From Rhynchonema sp. JSB1_4 (lineage: Eukaryota > Nematoda > Chromadorea > Monhysterida > Xyalidae): a stretch of 64,000 nucleotides of DNA. The notes beneath the pieces are model-generated. The model did not search any database, was not told the DNA's origin, and worked only from the letters and a program-made list of their open reading frames with translations. The position numbers and the translations under genes were made by a program. Shown here one piece after another: positions 57,660-64,000 of this stretch (position 1 is the first letter of the stretch; each line of letters starts with the position of its first letter). Where the stretch lies: positions 1-64,000 of the forward strand of contig JASAMV010006833.1 in NCBI GenBank assembly GCA_030248065.1. Direction: 5' to 3'.

Positions 57660-58225
57660 GGTAATTTTCTTGTTACTGATATTTGAACGGTTGCAAATGC
57701 CTGGAGTCATGATGATGACCACCACAGGCAAATCGCGAGGCTTCGGTCCAGACATGCAGGCATTCGTCAGATGAGTTGTTTCGGTATGAAGTGATCCGAG
57801 TGAATAAAATTTACCCGTTATATACGAAAACAACCCATAAAACGTCATTGCCCCGCTGGCCTGGCGTATGTTGGGAAAAGAGAGTTGCTAATTTGAGTGA
57901 GAGAAACCGCATATCATCAATTTCACGATAGAAGGCACTGTTTGCTCAGGATTTGCCCTTAGCCTACAGAGCCTAACAGTAGGCCTAAGCCTAAGACTGC
58001 ATTTATATGAACGCGGTTTACGGCTCGTCAACGTGCTGACCTCAACTGGTTGCGTGTTCTGTTGACGCGAACAGCAAGCAGAAACAGGCCAAAACAGACC
58101 GCAGCCGCAGAAGCGGTCGTATGTATGTATATATGCGGCTTGCGGTTGCGGCTACGAGCCGCAAACCGCGTTTATGAAAGCGCAGCTTAAAATAAACCTG
58201 AGCCCAAGCCTAAGAATGAGAAAAA
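57660..58225. other. Upstream flank of the tetraspanin-like gene
   Basis: No gene is seen apart from a short - strand frame from 57848 that does not join in phase. GGCTTACGG- and CCTAAGCCTAAG-like motifs lie near 57960-58210. Confidence 0.4.
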
Positions 58226-58618
58226 GCGGTTGCGTGACAAGAGGGTCCAGTGTTCAAGACGGTCCAGCGTGCAAGAGGGTCCACGTAGCAACACGGTCCA
58301 TTTTCAAAACGGGCGGTTGCATCAGGGTCCAGAAGCAACACGGTCCAGTTGCAGGACGGTCCACGTGCAAGACGGTCCATGTGCAAGACGGTCCACGTGC
58401 AAAACGGTCCACGTGCAAGAGGGTCCATGGTGCAAGAGGGTCCATGGTGCAAGAGGGTCCATGGTGCAAGAGGGTCCATGGTGCAACACGGTCCATGGTG
58501 CAAGAGGGTCCATGGTGCAAGAGGGTCCATGGTGCAAGAGGGTCCATGGTGCAAGAGGTTCCATGGTGCGACACGGTCCATGGTGCAACACGGTCCATGG
58601 TTCAAGATGGTCCGCAGC
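58226..58618 (+). repeat. 17-bp minisatellite array, copy 1
   Basis: About 23 units near GTGCAAGAGGGTCCATG with GAGGG/GACGG/ACACGG variants. The unit length is not a multiple of 3 and lacks stops in every frame, so long spurious frames appear on both strands. Confidence 0.9.
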
Positions 58619-58722
58619 GCGCAACGCGTTTATTTTTTTGAAACTAGAGCGTGTTCAACATGACTTACATACAACTGAGAAATACCATTTGCTGCACGGC
58701 ATCGTGCTTGGCGTTTAAAGGG

Positions 58723-58870
58723 CTCGGGACATAACCGAAGGAAGGGGAGCAGGACATATTGTTACATAACGTTGGAAAGCATTCCAACAGCCTATGTAAC
58801 GCACAAATTTTAAGCTCCTTGGAGATTCGCTATCTCTTGGTAGCGGGATTTTTTGTTCCAGAAAAAACTG
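58723..58870 (+). mobile_element. Solo arm of the TTAA foldback 2 family
   Basis: After TTAA, AGGGCTCGGGACATAACCGA onward matches 45981 to about 46130, then diverges. No inverse partner follows. Confidence 0.8.
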
Positions 58871-59345
58871 AATTTTTGAGACTTTTTGCCCTCACATAGA
58901 TGAGTGGTCTTGTAGCGGTTCATCACTTCACCATTTTCAGGGAGTATGAAATTTATTAACCGGGCACATTCATAAATGCACCAGACGATTATCACGCATT
59001 AGAACTCAAATTCATTGCTTTAATCCAATACAACGGTCTGGATAAAGTCACTTTTGTTCTCACTGGTAGATGAATTTCTGAAAAATTAGAAAACCTTGGG
59101 TTACGGTAGTTACAGGGCTGCTATGGCAAAGTGAGCATGTGTTGTGCCAGTACATCTTGATACTTTTCGTTTAATCTCACAAACTCGAAAATCTAAGAGA
59201 TTCGTTATTTTGGCGCGCCTGACACCTACTGACAGAGACAATGCGCAATGGTATTTCAGGCGTACAATCTTGCGAACAGAACGAAAAGTACGCAAATTTT
59301 TGTTTGATATACCAAAAGTGATAGCCGTCAGACATGCAGTTCCGG

Positions 59346-59510
59346 GTGCAATTCCAGGCTGAAAGTTGAAGTCGCGCGCGCGTGCACTCGACTTCCTAGT
59401 ACTAAAACATAGGCAGCGGCAGCGCACGCGAAGTTTCGACTTTGGCCTATACTTTGCACTGTTTCGCACGCGCGTGCACGCGACTTCAGCTTTCAGCCTA
59501 GAATTGCACC
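59346..59510. repeat. Inverted repeat with about 40-bp arms
   Basis: GTGCAATTCCAGGCTGAAAG near 59346 is inverted at 59486-59510, and the GCGCGTGCACTCGACTTC region is its continuation. About 85 bp of spacer. Confidence 0.7.
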
Positions 59511-59556
59511 CGGTACTGTACCCATAATTTAAGCGCCAAGCACAATGTAGTGCCTG

Positions 59557-59843
59557 TCGCCCTCTTGCACCATGGACCCTCATGCACCATGGACCGTGTT
59601 GCACCATGGACCCTCTTGCACCATGGACCCTCTTGCACCATGGACCCTCTTGCACGTGGACCGTCTTGCACATGGACCGTCTTGCACATGGACCGTCTTG
59701 CACGTGGACCCTCCTGCAACTGGACCGTGTTGCTTCTGGACCCTGATGCAACCTCCCGTCTTGAAAATGGACCGTGTTGCTACGTGGACCCTCTTGCACG
59801 CTGGACCGTCTTGAACACTGGACCCTCTTGTCACGCAACCGAA
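59557..59843 (-). repeat. 17-bp minisatellite array, inverted copy 2
   Basis: This is the reverse complement of the first array. It keeps the same order of variant units at its outer end (ACTGG, ACGTGG, CTTCTGG), so it is an inverted duplication rather than an independent array. It has fewer of the homogeneous core units. Confidence 0.9.
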
Positions 59844-59938
59844 AAAGCGAAGCCATGGTCAACTTTGAAACTGGACTAGCTTTTCCCAAAATGCCCCGCT
59901 GGCTGCTCGGCTCCAGATCACGAACTTCTAATTACCGT

Positions 59939-60806
59939 CAGAGATCGGAAACGGGCCGGGTAAAGTCGGCCCGGCCCGGCCCGGTCGGCGAAAAGTCCGG
60001 CCCGGCCCGGCCCGGCCCGGTGGAGGACTGCAGGTCGGCCCGGCCCGGCCCGTTTTGGCTTGAGGTCGGCCCGGCCCGGCCCGGTCAGCCAATTTTCAAG
60101 GGCTGAAAACTAAAAAAGTCCAAAAAGCTGAAAAAAATTCGAAAATTTTCTGCAGAATACTTGTTTTCGCTGGTTGGTACAGCTGGGGCTGGGGGGAAGG
60201 GTAGGTAGGTAGATTGACGCGCCATCCTGATGCAGTACGTACCTAAGTCGCCGCCCCGGTTGGTACAGTAGTGTAGTAGGTATGGTATAATTTTTGCTCA
60301 AAATGGTTTAAAATCGGTATTCACTCCATATAGGCGAAAAATCGCGCGTGACGCGCGAAATTAGCGCTTAAGAGTACATTCTCATCAATATGTAGACATA
60401 AATTCCCGGACGACTCCCCCCCAGCTCGGCCGGTCGGTACTACAGTAGGTAGGTTGATTGCAGGCAGGCTTTTTTGGTGGTACAGTAGGTTGATTGCTGC
60501 AAAGCAAAGGCCTGGGTATGGGTAGCTACTGCTTCTTTCTTCAAAACGATGACTGAAAAGATCAAGAACTAGGAAATGTTATTGCGCGAAGCGCAAAAAT
60601 TTTGAAAATTTTGGTTCAAAAAATGGTAATTTCGTTCAAATTTAGGCATACCGGGCCGGACCGGGCCGGGCTGCTCGGCCCGGCCCGGCCCGGTCCCCCC
60701 AAATCTCCGGCCCGGCCCGGCCCGGCCCGGTCGACCAACTCCAAAATCGCGGCCCGGCCCGGCCTGGGTACCGGGCCGGGCCGGGCCGGCCCGTTTCCGA
60801 TCTCTG
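59939..60806. mobile_element. hAT-like element E with GGCCC pentamer arrays
   Basis: Inverted ends CAGAGATCGGAAACGGGCC / GGCCCGTTTCCGATCTCTG with a perfect 8-bp target duplication ATTACCGT (59931-59938 and 60807-60814). Subterminal blocks are runs of GGCCCGGCCCGG. The centre carries a nested GTACAGTAGGT-rich piece. No transposase. Confidence 0.92.
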
Positions 60807-60814
60807 ATTACCGT

Positions 60815-61691
60815 ATTCCCTAAAATAGAGCCCCCCTAAGAGGGGTCAGTGAAAAAATAGAGCCCCCCAAAAATACAGCCCTCCCCAACTTGGAATTCCC
60901 CGCTTGGGGGTCGTAAAGTCAAGTTCTTGTATAAGACACCTTATGTACAACGTTTGTGGTTGAGTATTGCGGCCTTTAAATCTAAACTAAACTCACGTGG
61001 TCGAGACGTAGTTTCTCGCCATATTTCAACAAAATTCTCAGCCGTCGTTGACTGATCTCCTCAGTCACTGGGTTGCTGCTTTTCAGATAATCATCTATAT
61101 TCCGTCATCCGTTGCCGACTTTATTGCTCGTTACGTTTGTTCTCTTCATTACCAGTAGTTTGGTTGGTTGAATCTCGCCGGTACGTTTTCTTTGTCGTTT
61201 GTTCGTCATGTTCACATTTTCGTTTATTAATACTCATGTTCACTTTTTTAGGGTTTCTCCGGATCTTGTGTAAAGGTCTTTGCGAAAGCGTGCAGATAAA
61301 ATTTGAATTTGAATTTGAGTATATGATGACGTAAAGTCTTTTAAGATCTGCACCTAAAAACACTCAATAATGACCAGTAACACCCTGACAGAACTCCATT
61401 TTAGGGGTATTTTTTTGGAACATTTTTTGAGATTTTGGGCAGCGAAAAAATACAGTCCCCCCCAAAAATAGAGCCCCCCCCCAAAAAAATACAGCCCCCC
61501 TAAAAGGGGTCAGTGAAAAAAATACAGCCCCCCTTGTATTTTAGGTTTTACGGTACCGTAAAAACCTAAATAGAAGGGGGGGCTCTATTAACTCACTGAC
61601 CCCATTTTGGGGGGCTCTATTACGGGGGGCTCTATTCCGGGGGGGCCTCTATTAATTTACTGACCCGAACCTGAAAAAATTGTTCCTAGAA
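60815..61691. mobile_element. Family C fragments (TA-flanked)
   Basis: TACCGTATTCCCTAAAATAGAGCC-type start near 60811 and TTTTAGGTTTTACGGTA end near 61555, then a further partial copy to 61690. 60925-60960 is the inverse of 4115-4150. Confidence 0.65.
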
Positions 61692-61835
61692 ATACCGTAA
61701 AAACCTAAATACAGCCCCCCCCCGGGATAGAGCCCCCCGTAATACAGCCCCCCAAAAAGGGGTCAGTGAATTAATAGAGCCCCCCCCGGAATAGAGCCCC
61801 CCCTAAGTAACATCCCCTATACTGTAGTGTATTAA

Positions 61836-62910
61836 AGTGACTCTACAATTGATCGTTGACCGCGTTTGTTTGCAGTCATTTTTTCAGAAAATGAAGACTA
61901 GGTCTCCGAAACCCAGATTTAGGAAATATATTTTCAAGTCGTTGCTCTGTGATGTTTCACGGAGCCTACATATTTTTACAGGAGGAGAAAAAATAAAAAA
62001 AGTTTGAGGCAGTCCTGTGCGAAACACAAGGTAATCCAATAGAAGATATTTTCGGCGTTTTATACTCAGACGTTTTTCTGTTAAGCGAGATATAAAGCAT
62101 TGTGCGAAACGCCATGTGTTATTCATAATAAACGAAACACTCCAAAAAATCAAGCCATTTTAAAGCACCCTTTTACTCTAGCATAATTTTAAGCATCTGT
62201 GGTGAACGAAATAAGTTGTCAATTAGAAATAAAAATCGTCTAATTATCTAGTATTTACGATGTGCTTTTCGTTTTTCAAAACCCTACACAGCTCACACAA
62301 TGTTTACCACAACATGCGCAAGGCACCCATTCCCACAGCGCACACACACAAAGCTGAAACATTATCCCCGGCCGGCTGTGTGTTGTCGTTGTGTGTGCGC
62401 TGTGCGTGGTCTGAATGGCTGCCTTGCGCATGTTGTGGTAAACATTGTGTGAGCTGTGTAGGGTTTTGAAAAACGAAAAGCACATCCTGATTACCAGATA
62501 ATTAGACGATTTTTATTTCTAATTGACAACTTATTTCATTCACCACAGATGCTTAAAATTATGCTAGAGTAAAAGGGTGCTTTAAAAAGGCTTGATTTTT
62601 TGGAGTGTTTCGTTTATTATTTATCACACATGGCGTTTCGCAAAATGCTTTATATCTCGTTTAACAGAAAAACGTCTGAGTATAAAACGCTGAAAATATC
62701 TTCTATTGCATTACCTTGTGTTTCGCACAGGCCTGCCTCAAACTTTTTTCATTTTTTTCTCCTCCTGTAAAAATGTGTGGGCTCCGTGAAACATCACAGA
62801 GCAACGACTTGAAAATCTATTTCCTAAATCTGGGTTTCTGATACCTAGTCTTCATTTTCTGAAAAAATGACTGCAAACAAACGCGGTCAACGATCAATTG
62901 TAGAGGCACT
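61836..62910. mobile_element. TTAA foldback element 3 (1,075-bp palindrome)
   Basis: The inverse arms of about 535 bp are highly similar and centre near 62373. The ends AGTGNCTCTACAATTGATCG are bordered by TTAA (61832-61835 and 62911-62914). The unoccupied homologous site is at 4510-4513 in inverse orientation. Confidence 0.93.
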
Positions 62911-62936
62911 TTAAGGCTTGATAGTGGTGTGTACAG

Positions 62937-63359
62937 CACTGTAGTGGCTGGGGGGGGATGGGGGGGATTCCCCCCCCCTAAGGGTATCTATCTCGAGTCA
63001 ACCCTTAGGGGGGATGGGGGGGAAGGGTATCTATCTCGAGCCGACCCCAAAGGGTATCTCGAGTAAGTAGATTTATGGTTTTCAAAGGCAAAAATAGGTG
63101 TTTTTCGACCTCGGGACCCCCAAAAATCGCGCGCTCCGCGCGCAAACACCCAAAAATGGTCATTTTAGGCCAATTTTCGGCAAAAATGTCAAAAAATACC
63201 CATTTTTAGGCCAATTTTGCAGTAAAATTGCATGCAAAAAACGGCCTTTTTTCGCCTTTTGACGGACCATAGGGGTATCTTGGGTAGCCTCTGGGGGGTA
63301 TCTCGAGTAAGTCCGAAACCTTCCCACCCCCTAGGGTATCTTGGGCTGCCACCACACTG
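62937..63359. mobile_element. hAT-like MITE family B, complete copy
   Basis: Ends CACTGTAGTGGC and CCACCACACTG. Perfect 8-bp target duplication GTGTACAG (62929-62936 and 63360-63367). 423 bp. Confidence 0.92.
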
Positions 63360-63368
63360 GTGTACAGG

Positions 63369-63803
63369 CAGTGGTGTCGTTGGGAAGTCAAAAAGTCAGG
63401 ATACCGGATACCCAAAATCCAAAATTTTCGGATACCGGATACCCAAAATGAAAAATCTCGGATACCAGGGGGGGTTGCTCCCTAAAATAAAAAATCTCGG
63501 ATACCCAGGGGGGGGGGTTGTTCAAAAAAAGTCAATTTTTTTAAGAGGAAAATTGAGCAAAATCGGCGTTGAAAGCGCAAAAAATGGTCATTTTGGGGTT
63601 ATGCTTGCGTTAGCAAGCGATTTTGAGCATTTTGGAGGTAAAAATGGGCGATTTTTACCGTTTTCGGAAAATTTTTAGGGTAGGATACCCTTGGACAAAA
63701 AGTCAGGATACCGGATACCCCTGGGTGAAAAAATCAAGATACCGGATACCGGATACTAGGGGGGGTAACCCCCCTTCCACCCCCCCCCCCAACGACACCA
63801 CTG
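63369..63803. mobile_element. hAT-like MITE family D
   Basis: Ends CAGTGGTGTCGTTGGG and CCCAACGACACCACTG. Perfect 8-bp target duplication TGTACAGG (63361-63368 and 63804-63811). The body has GGATACCGGATACCC repeats. 435 bp, non-coding. Confidence 0.92.
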
Positions 63804-64000
63804 TGTACAGGTACATTTATGCACGTTTGTTGTTCGTTCAGAACACATAATACGCCTCCTATTGACGAATAGACACGAATAAATGCGATTGCAAGCGAAG
63901 AAACATCCTTTCAAACCCTTTTTAGGGGTTTTTGGGGGGTATTTCTGGGAATAATTTTTCAGGTTCGGGTCAGTGAATTAATAGAGGCCCCCCCCCGAAA

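Larger units (their letters stand above)
61692..64000. mobile_element. Family C copy with three nested insertions, runs off the window
   Basis: It starts CCGTAAAAACCTAAATACAG. Its body is collinear with the inverse of 4270-4540, but is broken by the TTAA palindrome (61836-62910), a family-B element (62937-63359) and a family-D element (63369-63803). The right terminus lies beyond 64000. Confidence 0.75.

Noticed and set aside
57817..57848. Alternative first exon of the tetraspanin-like gene (MTFYGLFSYIT)
   Set aside because: Its GTAAAT donor is in phase 1 while the next exon needs phase 0. The exon at 57659-57612 fits instead.
58174..58718. Long open frames on both strands over the minisatellite (for example 155-162 codons)
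   Set aside because: The frames are created by a 17-bp unit without stops in any phase. There are no family motifs, and the same peptides occur shifted in all frames.
59110..59889. 259-codon - strand frame
   Set aside because: Half is the inverted minisatellite and half is unrelated DNA with no domain; it is an artefact of the repeat.

Overview
The window is eukaryotic and almost certainly metazoan. It holds multi-exon genes with GT-AG introns (mostly 50 to 400 bp), and the spliced exons read as animal regulatory proteins. Five genes lie in a row on the + strand: a Rac-type GTPase (7289-8717), an HCF host-cell-factor homologue (10442-20158), the C-terminal half of a Kismet/CHD7-type chromatin remodeller (20407-30742), an MBD2/3-type NuRD subunit (about 33423-43370) and the class III PI 3-kinase Vps34 (44628-55180). 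Two genes lie on the - strand: a zona-pellucida/cuticlin-like membrane protein nested inside HCF intron 7 (12612-14488), and a small four-TM tetraspanin-like protein (55996-57659) convergent with Vps34. I spliced each gene by hand. The Rac, HCF, ZP, CHD-C, Vps34 and tetraspanin-like models all close in frame, at 192, 861, 441, 1484, 985 and 292 residues. The lineage is uncertain; a compact invertebrate, possibly lophotrochozoan or flatworm-like, fits. I saw no tRNA, rRNA, CRISPR or bacterial signature.

Layout: 1-7288 is mostly transposable-element sequence. 7289-31800 is gene-dense, with a few short elements in introns. 31800-40130 is a TE cluster inside or upstream of the MBD gene, containing a complete Penelope-like retroelement (PLE, 33881-37987). 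40280-57660 is genic again, and 57700-64000 is nested TEs and minisatellites.

The PLE has one uninterrupted ORF of 961 codons with an N-terminal (permuted, Naiad-like) GIY-YIG nuclease, a complete reverse transcriptase and near-identical 340-bp pseudo-LTRs. Each pseudo-LTR carries a hammerhead-like core. The short elements can be sorted by their ends. hAT-like MITEs have 8-bp target duplications, TA-flanked elements have mariner-like ends, and long palindromes sit at TTAA. For two of the palindromes, an uninterrupted homologous empty site is visible elsewhere in this same window, which proves the TTAA duplication.

The strongest leads are the CHD-family gene that has lost its chromodomain/ATPase half (or has it elsewhere), the Naiad-type PLE with a candidate ribozyme, and the TTAA palindrome families.
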